DNA of 64,000 bases from Sphingomonas sp. SRS2 (GCF_000971055.1 NZ_LARW01000097.1:45110-109109); one strand, 5' to 3'; positions 48,237 through 56,847 are shown, numbered from the stretch's first letter. Translations and numbers: made by a program. Notes: generated by a model from the letters alone, not told the origin.

Positions 48237-48743
48237 TCAGGCGGGCATCAATCCGGCGAGCAGCGCGCGCCCGGCCTCGTCGAGCGCCTGTACCTGCAAC
48301 CCCGCCTCTGCGGTCGCGGCGGACTCCTCCTCGCGGCCTGCGGCGGTCGCGGCCTCGCGGCGGCGATCGAGCTCGACCAGCGCCTCGCCCACCGGCGCGC
48401 GCAGCGACTCGGTGTCGCTATAGGCCTGCTGCCCCGCGACCCAGGCCTCGCTGCCCTCAGGGGCGGTGCGGGAGGCCAGGATCAGGGGCCGCGCCTTCTC
48501 GACCGCAGCGCGGAAAGCGGCGTCGGCGGCTTGCGCCCGTGCAACGATCTGCGCGATGTCCGCCGATGCCGGCAGCGGCGCGGGCACGGCGGGCGCGGCG
48601 GCGGGCGCGGGATCGGCCTGCATCACCGCGCGCTCGACGGGGCGCGGCGCGAGCGACGGATAGCCGCTGCGCGTGTCGGCGCAGGCGGCAAGGACGGACA
48701 GCGCCAGCAGCGCGGCGACGTGGCGGGGTCGGATCATGATCAT
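48237..48743 (-). CDS. Predicted lipoprotein, coiled-coil, unknown function
   Basis: About 168 residues. The start is one of two near ATGs (MIMIRPRH or MIRPRH); the longer 180-residue form is less likely. The signal peptide ends in lipobox LAAC (HVAALLALSVLAAC). The mature part is Ala/Glu/Arg-rich and helical (ARAQAADAAFRAAVEKARPL; ELDRRREAATAAGREEES), consistent with a coiled-coil. Two bp from ptrB. No known domain recognised. Confidence 0.65.
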   Translation of the reverse strand: MIMIRPRHVAALLALSVLAACADTRSGYPSLAPRPVERAVMQADPAPAAAPAVPAPLPASADIAQIVARAQAADAAFRAAVEKARPLILASRTAPEGSEAWVAGQQAYSDTESLRAPVGEALVELDRRREAATAAGREEESAATAEAGLQVQALDEAGRALLAGLMPA

Positions 48744-48825
48744 CGCGCCGGGTCTAGGCTCCGCAGAAAAACTGCGCAACGGGGTTGCACAGCGCGCCCA
48801 ACCCGACTAGCTAGCCCCCCACAAC

Positions 48826-48902
48826 GCGCCCGTAGCTCAGCTGGATAGAGCATCAGACTACGAATCTGAGGGTCGGACGTTCGAATCGTTCCGGGCGCGC
48901 CA
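48826..48902 (+). tRNA. tRNA-Arg (anticodon ACG)
   Basis: A 77-nt cloverleaf: acceptor GCGCCCG/CGGGCGC, D-arm TAGCTCAGCTGGATAGAGC, anticodon stem CAGA/TCTG with loop CTACGAA (anticodon ACG), T-arm with GTTCGAATC, and encoded CCA. The A34 would need TadA deamination to inosine. A recombinase element lies immediately downstream, so the tRNA 3' end may be its integration site. Confidence 0.97.
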
Positions 48903-49004
48903 ACTTTCCCACGCCGTAATCGTGATTTCGAGACTTTCGCCTGAGGGTGAAATTTCTCCCGCTTTTCCGTGGGTTTGCGCGGCGTGATTTTGCGGCTGCG
49001 GGAC

Positions 49005-49053
49005 AGAGACGCATTTGGCCGGCGGGCAATGCCTAAAATAGGCCAAAGTCTCT
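49005..49053. repeat. Imperfect inverted repeat between tRNA and recombinase
   Basis: AGAGAC-GCA-TTTGGCC pairs with GGCCAAA-GTCTCT: 13 bp interrupted by a 3-nt bulge, followed by GAGACCCTTTTT on the plus strand. It may be the tRNA terminator or a recombinase-related site. Confidence 0.5.
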
Positions 49054-49110
49054 GAGACCCTTTTTGGTGACACACAGAATTTATGGAGCAGATTCGAGGG
49101 GGCTCGAATG

Positions 49111-49137
49111 AAAAAGGGCGACACCGAGGTGCCGCCC
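49111..49137 (-). terminator. Intrinsic terminator of the recombinase operon
   Basis: On the minus strand GGGCGGCACC and GGTGTCGCCC (one mismatch-type G-T) form a hairpin with a TCG loop followed by TTTTT, 22 bp after the recombinase stop. Confidence 0.75.
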
Positions 49138-49159
49138 GTCATTCTTGGCTGCTGGAGGT

Positions 49160-50869
49160 TCAGCTGGCAGCGATAATATCGCGTTGTCGCTTCCAGTCCA
49201 ATGGCAGTTCCGGTGTCCGGATCAGCCTGCGAACCGACAAACCCTCAGTCTGCGATCCTTCGAGAATCGCCATCGTAAGATCGGGAGCTAGGAAGGCAAA
49301 CCGCGCTAGCCGGGCCAGATCATTCCGAGTTTGATAATCGGAGATCGCTGCCTCGTCCGGAGGGCTGCCGTCGAGGCCGAGCTGTCGCTTTGCTTGATGC
49401 GCCTTGGCGATCAGCTCGAGCAGCCTCGGATCACGTCGCGCTGCTACCGCAGGTGCATCGAACTCGATTTTCAGCTTTACGTCATCGCCGCGACGAACCT
49501 GCACCGTCGGAATGCCTAGCTCGATGGGCGGCTGATCTAGGTCGGCCCGCTCGATCCCCAGCCCCTGGGCCAAACCGGCATGAGCCATCGTTGCTTCGAT
49601 ACGATCGGTGTAGACCGTCACCTTCAAACCGAGATCGAGATAAAGACCGCGCTGTGCGGAGGGCGCCATCGTCGGGATCGATTGGCGCAGTAACCCGGCT
49701 GTCCGCAACAGGTCGGCGATTTCATATCCTTCACTGGCATGCTGCTGGTAGAGCGACATGAGCTGAGCTTGATCCGAAATCAGCCTCTCGAAGCTTTCGA
49801 TCACCGCCTTCTCGATATCCCTCGCCGTGACCCGGATCGGTCGAGAATGCGGTCCGCCGTCTTCGGCATTGACCGAGTTGTAGTAGCGGTAGCGAATATC
49901 GCCGCGCATCGAGTGGCTGGGCGTCATCCGGCGCCCTTCCCCATCCCGGATCATCCCGGCGAGCAGACTGACATCGCGGGCGCCGACCTGATTGCGCCGG
50001 TTCAGCCTGTTCGAAGCGAGCTTTTCCTGGACAGCATCGAAAAGCTTCTCATCGACGATCGCATCGTGCTCGCCGGGATAGATCTGCCCCTTATGGACAA
50101 TCCGACCGAGAAAGATTGGATTTTGGAGGAGGTGATACAGCGCGCTGGCCTTGATGGGCTGACCTCCCCACACCTTCCCGGTTTCATTCCGGTGAACCTT
50201 GGAGGTGATGCCCCGCGCACGAAGATCGGCGACGAGGTCGTAGACGTTACCCCACGCGAGATAGCGCTCCATCATCAGCCGAACCGTTTTGGCTTCAGCT
50301 TCATTGACGATGAGCTTGCGATCCCGGATGTCGTAGCCCAGCGGACAATTGCCGCCCATCCACATGCCTTTCCGCTTCGAGGCCGCAACCTTGTCTCGAA
50401 CACGCTCGGAGATCACCTCGCGCTCGAATTGCGCAAAGCTCAGCAGGACGTTAAGCGTGAGCCGCCCCATACTTGTGGTCGTGTTGAACGCCTGTGTGAT
50501 GCTGACGAAGCTGGCACCCGCCTCATCAAGCACATCCACGATCTTCGCAAAATCCGAGAGCGCCCGGGTAAGGCGGTCGACCTTATACACGACGATTACA
50601 TCAACCTTGCCGGCTTTCACGTCCGCTAGGATCTGCTTCAGGCCGGGTCGGTCCATATTGCCGCCCGTGAAGCCACCGTCGTCGTAATGGTCAGGCACCA
50701 GCATCCAGCCCTCATGCCGCTGGCTCATGATGTAGGCGGCGCAGGCTTCACGCTGGGCATCGAGGCTGTTGAACTCCTGATCCAGTCCCTCTTCCGTCGA
50801 TTTTCGTGTGTAGATGGCGCAACGGATCTTCTCGCGCTTCTGCGGTTGGACGGGCTTGCTACGGCTCAT
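49160..50869 (-). CDS. Large serine recombinase (recombinase family protein)
   Basis: Site-specific DNA recombinase/integrase of 569 residues. It starts MSRSKPVQPQKREKIRCAIY, where translation is coupled to the DUF2924 gene (ATGA). The N-terminal resolvase domain has AIYTRKSTEEGLDQEFNSLD with the catalytic Ser at about residue 23, VYKVDRLTRAL, and EREVISERVRDK. The recombinase domain is MGGNCPLGYDIRDRKLIVNE ... LYHLLQNPIFLGRIVHKG. The zinc-ribbon Cys usual in phage integrases are absent, as in this alphaproteobacterial subgroup. It presumably mobilises the element. Confidence 0.93.
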   Translation of the reverse strand: MSRSKPVQPQKREKIRCAIYTRKSTEEGLDQEFNSLDAQREACAAYIMSQRHEGWMLVPDHYDDGGFTGGNMDRPGLKQILADVKAGKVDVIVVYKVDRLTRALSDFAKIVDVLDEAGASFVSITQAFNTTTSMGRLTLNVLLSFAQFEREVISERVRDKVAASKRKGMWMGGNCPLGYDIRDRKLIVNEAEAKTVRLMMERYLAWGNVYDLVADLRARGITSKVHRNETGKVWGGQPIKASALYHLLQNPIFLGRIVHKGQIYPGEHDAIVDEKLFDAVQEKLASNRLNRRNQVGARDVSLLAGMIRDGEGRRMTPSHSMRGDIRYRYYNSVNAEDGGPHSRPIRVTARDIEKAVIESFERLISDQAQLMSLYQQHASEGYEIADLLRTAGLLRQSIPTMAPSAQRGLYLDLGLKVTVYTDRIEATMAHAGLAQGLGIERADLDQPPIELGIPTVQVRRGDDVKLKIEFDAPAVAARRDPRLLELIAKAHQAKRQLGLDGSPPDEAAISDYQTRNDLARLARFAFLAPDLTMAILEGSQTEGLSVRRLIRTPELPLDWKRQRDIIAAS

Positions 50870-51309
50870 ACGGGCACCTCGGCGGCCTTCGTCAGTCCGA
50901 AGAATCGCGGTCCCGACCAATGTGCACCAGTGATCCTGCGGGCGACATCGCTGAGTGAGCCATATCGCTCGTCGCGATACAGGTAGGCGCCATCGAGAAT
51001 CAGCACCTTATGGGTACTGCCATGCCATTCGCGGATTAGTTGCGTGCCAGGTCGGAGCGTCGCTGATGCCGACGCCCTGATATCCACGCCCTTATCCAAT
51101 TGCCGAATCATCGCGTCGATTTCGCGAGCCAGCTTGGCGGGCAAGCCACCCTTCGCTTTCTCCTGCAGACGATAAGCGATGGCGAGCGCAAGAAGGCGTG
51201 GGCCCAGCGGTGGCGCGGCTCTACCGAAAGTCTGGAGCCACTCGCCACGGAGCTGCGCTGGCGACATAGTCACCAGCGCAGCGAGCGCCTCTTCCAGCTT
51301 CCGGCTCAT
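50866..51309 (-). CDS. DUF2924-domain protein
   Basis: A 147-residue protein of unknown biochemical function, starting MSRKLEEALAALVTMSPAQL. The family pattern is clear: RGEWLQTFGRAAPPLGPRLL, LAIAYRLQEKAKGGLP and the C-terminal YRDERYGSLSDVARRITGAHWSGPRFFGL. The last part looks like a DNA-binding SANT/HTH-like 'sufficiently similar word' segment common to recombinase partners. It overlaps its neighbours by 4 bp on both sides, so it is an obligate partner of the recombinase operon. Confidence 0.9.
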   Translation of the reverse strand: MSRKLEEALAALVTMSPAQLRGEWLQTFGRAAPPLGPRLLALAIAYRLQEKAKGGLPAKLAREIDAMIRQLDKGVDIRASASATLRPGTQLIREWHGSTHKVLILDGAYLYRDERYGSLSDVARRITGAHWSGPRFFGLTKAAEVPV

Positions 51310-51797
51310 TTCGGTGCCTTGGTGATGCGATACACGCTACCGGCGTCGCTATTCGTGCGGCTGATTTCGTAGCCCTTCTTGCGCAGCCCACTCAGCGCCG
51401 CTCGTGCCGAGTGCGGGAGCCAACCGGTTGCCTCAGTTATCTCGGCTAGGGAGGCACCCTCTCGGCGCTTCATAAGGGCAATGACCTGATCCCGTTTGCC
51501 GGCCGTCTTTTTAGGTAGTGGAGGCGATGTGCCGTCAGTATCTGCGACTTCTCGGCCAGCATCGTTTAGGTCGGCGCCATACAACTTCGTGTCATCCGCC
51601 CGCCAACTCATGGCGGGCTCAGTCACTTCGATCTCATCCGCCAGACCACGGTCGATGAGAAGGCCGGCCGCTTCGCGGACCAGCACGTCATATTTGGCGA
51701 TGGCCGCAGGGGGCGGCAGCAGCATGCCGTTCTCGATCTTGGCAGCCGATGCGAGCAGGGCTCCCGCTAGGTCGTCGATGTGAAGCGTTTTCGCCAT
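51306..51797 (-). CDS. DUF3489-domain protein
   Basis: A 163-residue product from MAKTLHIDDLAGALLASAAK; an upstream ATG adds 16 unlikely residues. The C-terminal winged-helix-like DUF3489 region KRDQVIALMKRREGASLAEI with TGWLPHSARAALSGLRKKGYEI predicts DNA binding. The N-terminal half is variable. First gene of the three-gene recombinase operon; it may regulate or assist recombination. The gap upstream (51798-51948) shows no other gene. Confidence 0.88.
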   Translation of the reverse strand: MAKTLHIDDLAGALLASAAKIENGMLLPPPAAIAKYDVLVREAAGLLIDRGLADEIEVTEPAMSWRADDTKLYGADLNDAGREVADTDGTSPPLPKKTAGKRDQVIALMKRREGASLAEITEATGWLPHSARAALSGLRKKGYEISRTNSDAGSVYRITKAPK

Positions 51798-51948
51798 GGA
51801 GGTGGTTCCTTTTCCAAGGAGCGGCACCAGCGCCGCTTCCACCACCTGAAGCCCGGCGGACCATCCTGCCGGGGTAGTTCGCCCGCGTACCGGGGCCGCG
51901 ACTCACTAGCACAGCAATGCTCCCTTCCGAAACGAAGTCGAATGGAAT

Positions 51949-52165
51949 GTGCGGATGTTGAAAATTAGGCTGTTTACTGACTCGTCGCATGCGGCAAGGA
52001 CCAAATTCATCCATTCGAGTGATCTCCATCTTGGTAAGAGGTTCGGGAACTTCTCCGCCGATCTGCCAGGGCGGTTGAGAGAAGCCCGCCATGCGGTGCT
52101 CAGCAAGCTGGCAGAGCACGCCCGGGCGAACGGCGCCGATACCATCTTGCTGGCGGGCGACACGA
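51949..52165 (+). pseudogene. Truncated SbcD-like DNA repair exonuclease (metallophosphoesterase)
   Basis: An open frame from GTG/ATG (MLKIRLFTDSSHAARTKF) gives KFIHSSDLHLGKRFGNFSAD, then LREARHAVLSKLAEHARANG and ILLAGDT. These are the first two metal motifs (D-x-H and GD) of SbcD/YhaO-type nucleases. Homology stops there. The following bases are antisense to a different gene, so roughly 300 C-terminal residues are lost. Non-functional by inference; its partner ATPase is absent. Confidence 0.75.
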
Positions 52166-52726
52166 GTGACATGCGCAAGGCGGGACAGTCCGATCAACGC
52201 CGCTCGCAGGGCACGCCGCGTCGGATCGTCAGTTAATTTCCCGCTGATATCAAACTTGGCCGCGGCCGCGTTGATCAGCACTTCTAATCCCCGAAGGACA
52301 TGCACGCCGGTAATCGACAGCACCTGCCGGAGCTGATAGTTCGCCAGCGCCGTTCCCAGCGCTCCTGGCCCGACACCCGTAACGAACGCAGGCTTTCCGC
52401 TAAGCGGGCGCTCCGCGGCACGCGATACCCAGTCGATGGCATTTTTCAGTACGCCCGAGAAAGATCGATTATATTCGGGCGTCGCAAAAATCAGCGCATC
52501 CGCTTCGGATATGGCTTTACACAAAGCAGCGACGGATGGCGGCAGCCCGGATGACCGCACTCGTCGTCGTGAGGAGGAATATCTGAGAGAGAGTCATAAA
52601 TCTGGATATCCATGCCGCTGGGGGCAAGCCCCTGCATATTCCTGAGAACAGCTGTTTTGAAAGCAGCTTTCTCAGGCTTCCGGAAATCCCGAGCATCTGA
52701 ATGGCCTTAATGTCGGTCACTATCAT
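52165..52726 (-). pseudogene. NADPH-dependent FMN reductase, at least two frameshifts and lost 3' end
   Basis: Three minus-strand frames in succession match one family. First MIVTDIKAIQMLGISGSLRK; then, after a -1 shift near 52662, AAFKTAVLRNMQGLAPSGMD and IQIYDSLSDIPPHDD. After a second -1 shift near 52562 come VRSSGLPPSVAALCKAISEA, ALIFATPEYNRSFSGVLKNA and KPAFVTGVGPGALGTALANY. Similarity fades at RRALRAALIGLSRLAH, where the nuclease fragment begins. Flavodoxin-like fold; formerly flavin or quinone reduction. Now dead. Confidence 0.8.
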
Positions 52727-52800
52727 CTCGCTCAATTCTTCGCGCCTTACATGGGGGCGGATCGTCAGAAATCGATACAGTTCCGTAGAGGCGGACCTCG

Positions 52801-53556
52801 TCAGCGCATGAGCATACCGCCGTTGATGTCGATACAAGCGCCGTTAATATAGGCGGCCTCAGGCGTCGCGAGAAACGCGATCGCCGCCGCTACTTCGCTA
52901 GGCCGACCTGCCCGTTCCGCGATAGATTTTCCGAAGTAATCGGCGTCCTTGTCGGGCGACATGACGCCGCGCAGCATGGGCGTGTCAATTGCGCCAGGGG
53001 CGACCGCGTTCACCGTCATCCCATGTTCCGACGCCTCGCCAGCGGCGACTTTCGTCAGCGAGAGCACAGCTCCCTTTGACGTCACATAAGACGGGGGACC
53101 ATTTCGCGCTAGCATCTGCGCCGCCATCGACGCGACCAGGATGACACGACCATTGTCGACCGGCATGACCGCGCGGCGCCGGAATATCTCCCGAAGACAA
53201 AGGAAGGGTCCGCGCGCGTTGACCGCCATGACATGATCCCAGCTTTCGATTGTGATCGTCTTAATCGTCGGCCGTGCGTTGTTTATGAAGCCCGAGACAC
53301 CGGCAGCGACGACCAGGATCGCGATCGGCCCGCTCGCCCTCTCGACGGTGTCGAACAGCGCTGCCACGCTAATCTCGTCGCAGACGTCCACCGCATGGCC
53401 GAAATGGCCTTCGCCTTCAAGTCCGGCAGCGATCGACGCCGCCTTTTCAAGGTTCAGATCGGCTACGACTACCGTAACGCCGTTGGCCGCTAGAGCCTCC
53501 GCCGAAGCCGCGCCGATTCCGCTCGCACCCCCGACCACTAAAGCCAAACGCGTCAT
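52801..53556 (-). CDS. Short-chain dehydrogenase/reductase
   Basis: Classical SDR oxidoreductase of 251 residues. It has the N-terminal NAD(P) motif VVGGASGIGAASAEAL, an Asp after strand 2 (VVADLNLEKA) that favours NAD, the catalytic Ser in VILVASMAAQM and Tyr-x-x-x-Lys in SYVTSKGAVL, and ends ACIDINGGMLMR. It probably oxidises an alcohol produced by the cluster's P450 or reduces a ketone. It is divergent from the GntR gene with an operator-like site between. Confidence 0.9.
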   Translation of the reverse strand: MTRLALVVGGASGIGAASAEALAANGVTVVVADLNLEKAASIAAGLEGEGHFGHAVDVCDEISVAALFDTVERASGPIAILVVAAGVSGFINNARPTIKTITIESWDHVMAVNARGPFLCLREIFRRRAVMPVDNGRVILVASMAAQMLARNGPPSYVTSKGAVLSLTKVAAGEASEHGMTVNAVAPGAIDTPMLRGVMSPDKDADYFGKSIAERAGRPSEVAAAIAFLATPEAAYINGACIDINGGMLMR

Positions 53557-53913
53557 AAGAACTTCTCCAAAAATGCTGTCCGGCCGTGCGGAACGGCCCC
53601 CATGGTTGCTTCAGCCCCGCGCATCGTCACTCAACCGCGATTGCCGTGCCGCCGCGATCCATTGGCTGATCAACGCAACTTTTCCTGTCAGCATGACCAA
53701 CGAATTCTCTCCTTATTACGTGCCGAACATCCCGCTCCGGCCGAAAAGCGCATGGCGCCGGCCGCATTCCGGCGAGGCCGTTTTGCGTCTTTGTATGCAA
53801 TAGTCAATGCGACTGCCTTTTCGCGCCGTGCGAAGAGCGTTACAACAATGATCAAAAAGGCTTTTGCATGCACAGATCGACGATCTATGCTTGGCCGATC
53901 ATAGAGACCCGCA
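53557..53913. promoter_or_regulatory. Divergent SDR/GntR control region
   Basis: This 357-bp gap holds no convincing gene. It contains the operator-like TTGTATGCAA at 53791-53800 and a related TTTTGCATGCACA at about 53862. Both divergent promoters should lie here, but no clear -35/-10 pair could be fixed. Confidence 0.5.
53791..53800. promoter_or_regulatory. Candidate GntR operator 1
   Basis: TTGTATGCAA, a near-palindrome with TTG/CAA arms, 114 bp before the GntR start and 235 bp before the SDR start. The same core recurs at every promoter region of the cluster. Confidence 0.6.
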
Positions 53914-54696
53914 ATGACTGATCCTGAAACTGCTCTGCAAACGATGCCCACACGGCAACAGGCCGTCGTGGACCAACTCCGCGAAATGGTCATGGACGGC
54001 CAGTTCGCAGAAGGCGATCGGCTGCTCGAAGTCCCGCTGAGCAAGCGACTCAACGTTTCCCGCACACCGATCCGCGAAGCCCTGATCGTCCTGGCCGAGG
54101 ATGGGTTGATCGAGTACCGGCCCAATCGCGGCTATGTCGTGCGCAGCTTCACGCTGCCCTACATCATGGATGCCTACACGGTTCGTGAGACGCTCGAGGG
54201 GCTGGCATGCCGGCTGGCAGCAGAAAAGGGCATCGATACACCCATGCGGGACGCCTTGAGACGCTGCCTTGAGGACGGTGACCGGCTGTTGGCGGACGAC
54301 AGGCTCAGCCCGTCCGCGCGCGAGCCGTGGGGAGAGGTCAACGACCGGCTTCACCGGCTGATCATCGCCGCAGCCGATAATATACCGCTCGCACAAGCGC
54401 TGACGTCCGCAACGAACATTCCATATTCGTCGAGCAGGGTCGTGCATTGGTTCGCTGAAGGCGATCTTGCGGGGCTTTTCCAGTTGCGCACCGTCCACGC
54501 GCAGCATCACGCAATCGTCGATGCGATCTGCAAAGGCGAAGGCTATCGCGCCGAAACCGTGATGCGCGGCCATATCGGCTATGCCGCCGATCACATCCGG
54601 GCAAAGTTCACGAATTGCGGCTCCGAGGCGCCAGCGAAGATCAAAAAGGCTATCGCTCCGCCGAAACGAAGCGCGAAAACCCGTCGCAAACGCTGA
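53914..54696 (+). CDS. GntR-family transcriptional regulator (FCD/FadR-like)
   Basis: One-component regulator of 260 residues. The winged helix (residues ~15-85) has GDRLLEVPLSKRLNVSRTPI then REALIVLAEDGLIEYRPNRG. The C-terminal FCD ligand domain has AYTVRETLEGLACRLAAEKG, Asp/His in VNDRLHRLIIAAADN, and HAQHHAIVDAI with MRGHIGYAADH, the His set that usually binds a metal next to the effector acid. A Lys/Arg-rich tail follows. It probably represses the surrounding catabolic genes and is released by a pathway intermediate. Confidence 0.92.
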   Translation: MTDPETALQTMPTRQQAVVDQLREMVMDGQFAEGDRLLEVPLSKRLNVSRTPIREALIVLAEDGLIEYRPNRGYVVRSFTLPYIMDAYTVRETLEGLACRLAAEKGIDTPMRDALRRCLEDGDRLLADDRLSPSAREPWGEVNDRLHRLIIAAADNIPLAQALTSATNIPYSSSRVVHWFAEGDLAGLFQLRTVHAQHHAIVDAICKGEGYRAETVMRGHIGYAADHIRAKFTNCGSEAPAKIKKAIAPPKRSAKTRRKR

Positions 54697-54784
54697 AAAG
54701 AGGTTGTCACACCGGCCTTTCGTCAATCGGTGCGGAGCCGCGGTTTGCAGCGCTCGCCGGTAGCGCGCTTGACCAGCATCAATA

Positions 54785-54794
54785 ATGTATGCAA
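54785..54794. promoter_or_regulatory. Candidate GntR operator 2 over the VOC-gene promoter
   Basis: ATGTATGCAA lies between TTGACC (54769-54774) and CAAAAT (54792-54797), which are 17 bp apart, so a bound repressor would block this promoter. The VOC gene starts 37 bp downstream. Confidence 0.6.
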
Positions 54795-54830
54795 AATCTG
54801 CGCCTGTCCGGAAGGAAGAAGGCGCTCATC

Positions 54831-55352
54831 ATGCTTCGCCGATTCAATCATGTGGCGTTTCGTTGCACGAATGCCCGCGAGACCACTGACTTCTATACCA
54901 AGGCCCTAAAACTTCCTTTCGCGCATGCCGTGACGAACGACATCGTTCCGTCGATCCAGCAATATTGCCCGCATATCCATATCTTCTTCGAGCTAGATGA
55001 CGGCAGCTACATTGCCTTCTTCGAAGTCCCGCTGGCAGCGCCGGCCATACCGGACCGGAATACACCGTCCTGGGTGCAGCATATCTCGTTTGATGTTGCC
55101 GACGACGCATGCCTGGCGACCGGCAAGGCGCGGCTGGAACAATATGGCGTTGATGTGCTGGGGCCCGTCGATCATGGTTTTGCGCATTCGATCTACTTCT
55201 TCGATCCTAATGGCCACCGGCTGGAAATGACCTATTGGGTCGAGAACCGGCCGGAGGATTTCGATCGCTATCGCGCCGAAGCCGAAGCGCTCCTCGACGC
55301 ATGGGAAACGCGCAAGAAGACGGGTTTCGAGAGCCGTCCGGTCGACGCCTGA
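54831..55352 (+). CDS. VOC-superfamily protein (glyoxalase/extradiol dioxygenase fold)
   Basis: Metal-dependent ring-cleavage dioxygenase, isomerase or lyase type; 173 residues from MLRRFNHVAFRCTNARETTD. An upstream ATG that overlaps the operator is less likely. Paired beta-alpha-beta modules: ligand His7 in FNHVAFRC, HIFFELDDGSYIAFFEVP, second His in WVQHISFDVAD, and the Glu in YFFDPNGHRLEMTYWVE. The single-unit length resembles small type-I extradiol or glyoxalase proteins. Substrate unknown; the neighbourhood suggests catabolism. Confidence 0.85.
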   Translation: MLRRFNHVAFRCTNARETTDFYTKALKLPFAHAVTNDIVPSIQQYCPHIHIFFELDDGSYIAFFEVPLAAPAIPDRNTPSWVQHISFDVADDACLATGKARLEQYGVDVLGPVDHGFAHSIYFFDPNGHRLEMTYWVENRPEDFDRYRAEAEALLDAWETRKKTGFESRPVDA

Positions 55353-55465
55353 GCGCGATCGGCCCGCTTGCTCCGCGACGTCCGAAATCTGCGCTCGCAG
55401 AGGCTTGAGACGGGCCGCAGCCATACCCTATAGACATCGCCCGGCGAGGGCCGGACCGGGAGACC

Positions 55466-56761
55466 TCACGCCGCAGCGCGACGCCACAGGTTCCTTCGAG
55501 CTACCTCAAAGGACAATATCCCGATCGGGCAGGTCGCCGCCGCCATCAGCGCAAGACCGATACCGACGCTATTGTCGGCTGACGCGTCAAGATAAAGACC
55601 GATCAGCAGCGGGCCGAGGGTGTAGGATATCAGCCCGACGACAAGAAGATGGAGCGCGATCAGCCGCGCCTGCATGCGCGGCGGGGTTATGTCCTGGATC
55701 AGCATCGAGGCCAGCACGGTCGTCGGCGGGATGAGGGCGAAGACGCCCAGCGCAAGTCCCGCAAGCGCAAGGCCGAGAGAGTGCGAGACAACGACCAGTG
55801 CAGCGCCGACCCCACCCACGAGGGTACAGGCGAGCATCATGATCAATGGGCCGTCATGCCGATCCGAACTGATGCACTTGCCGGAAAGGAAGGCCCATGT
55901 GAACGCACCGGCAAGTCCGGCTGGCATTCCGACAAGACCGAAATAATAGCCTGCGGTAGCGGGCTCGAGCGCATGATCGCGGGTAAGCAGCGTGGTCGCC
56001 CACACCATCGTCCCCAGCAGCTGGATACCCACCACGGCCATGCCGACGAAAAAAGCGAGATAGAAGCGCCAGCGATCTCGCAGATAGGCGACCACATCGC
56101 CGATGCTGCTGCGCTCACCAGCCGGTTCGCCGACGACGGCGCGGCGCGTCGGTTCCTTCACCAAGATCGCGAACAAGACCGCAAGACCGACGCCCGGCAC
56201 GCCCACAATGATGCATGTCAGCCGCCACGGCTCGAGATCCACGGTACCGCTCCAATGTGTCGCGAGCTGGAGCGCCGCCGCTCCGAGGATGAACGCAGCT
56301 GTCGACATGACGTTCGCGACCGCGGAATAGATGGCCACCGGAAAAGCGCGCTCCTCCGGCTCGAAAAGATCGCCGATCATCGAAATCGCAGCTGGGGTTA
56401 GGACGGCCTCACCCATCGCCACCCCGGCCCGCGCGAGTAGAAGCTGAGGAAAATCCGCTGCGAAACCCGATAGCACCGTGCTCAGCGACCATATCACCAC
56501 GCCAAAGACGACGATCCGTTTTCGCACACCATTGTCGAGCAAGTGCGCCATAGGCAGACCCACCAGCGAATATAACAGTGCAAAGCCGATGCCCAGCAGT
56601 AGGCCCATCTGCGTAGCATTGAGGCCCAGCGACTTCGTTACCGGATCGGCCAATAGCGCGAGCAGATACCGATCCACCATCGAAAGCGCGTAGAGAAGGC
56701 ACAGCATCAACACTGTCAGCCACGCGCGAAACATCTGACGCTGCGGAAAGCCCCCGGCCAT
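55466..56761 (-). CDS. MFS transporter
   Basis: Major facilitator, 431 residues, 12 predicted helices. It starts MAGGFPQRQMFRAWLTVLML after GGGAGAGA; the much longer in-frame ATG extends through the operator region and is rejected. The loop 2-3 motif A reads GLPMAHLLDNGVRKRIVVFG and helix 4/5 has LLLARAGVAMGEAVLTPAAI. It belongs to the type common in sphingomonad aromatic-degradation clusters. It probably imports the substrate or exports an intermediate. Divergent from the P450 gene with two operator sites between. Confidence 0.92.
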   Translation of the reverse strand: MAGGFPQRQMFRAWLTVLMLCLLYALSMVDRYLLALLADPVTKSLGLNATQMGLLLGIGFALLYSLVGLPMAHLLDNGVRKRIVVFGVVIWSLSTVLSGFAADFPQLLLARAGVAMGEAVLTPAAISMIGDLFEPEERAFPVAIYSAVANVMSTAAFILGAAALQLATHWSGTVDLEPWRLTCIIVGVPGVGLAVLFAILVKEPTRRAVVGEPAGERSSIGDVVAYLRDRWRFYLAFFVGMAVVGIQLLGTMVWATTLLTRDHALEPATAGYYFGLVGMPAGLAGAFTWAFLSGKCISSDRHDGPLIMMLACTLVGGVGAALVVVSHSLGLALAGLALGVFALIPPTTVLASMLIQDITPPRMQARLIALHLLVVGLISYTLGPLLIGLYLDASADNSVGIGLALMAAATCPIGILSFEVARRNLWRRAAA

Positions 56762-56847
56762 ATTCTCTCCCTGCTGAGCGCCCCGCGCTCGATACTTACG
56801 CAGAGCATGGCAGCTCGACGGCCGCAACACCGTAGGGTTCAATAACA

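Larger units (their letters stand above)
48903..52165. mobile_element. Serine-recombinase element next to tRNA-Arg (partial)
   Basis: The unit consists of a large serine recombinase, DUF2924 and DUF3489 genes with 4-bp ATGA overlaps, and a truncated SbcD-like nuclease. It sits between tRNA-Arg and decayed genes. Its right edge is where nuclease homology stops abruptly against an FMN-reductase relic. No duplicated tRNA 3' end was found on the right, so the boundary is inferred from gene breaks. Confidence 0.6.
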
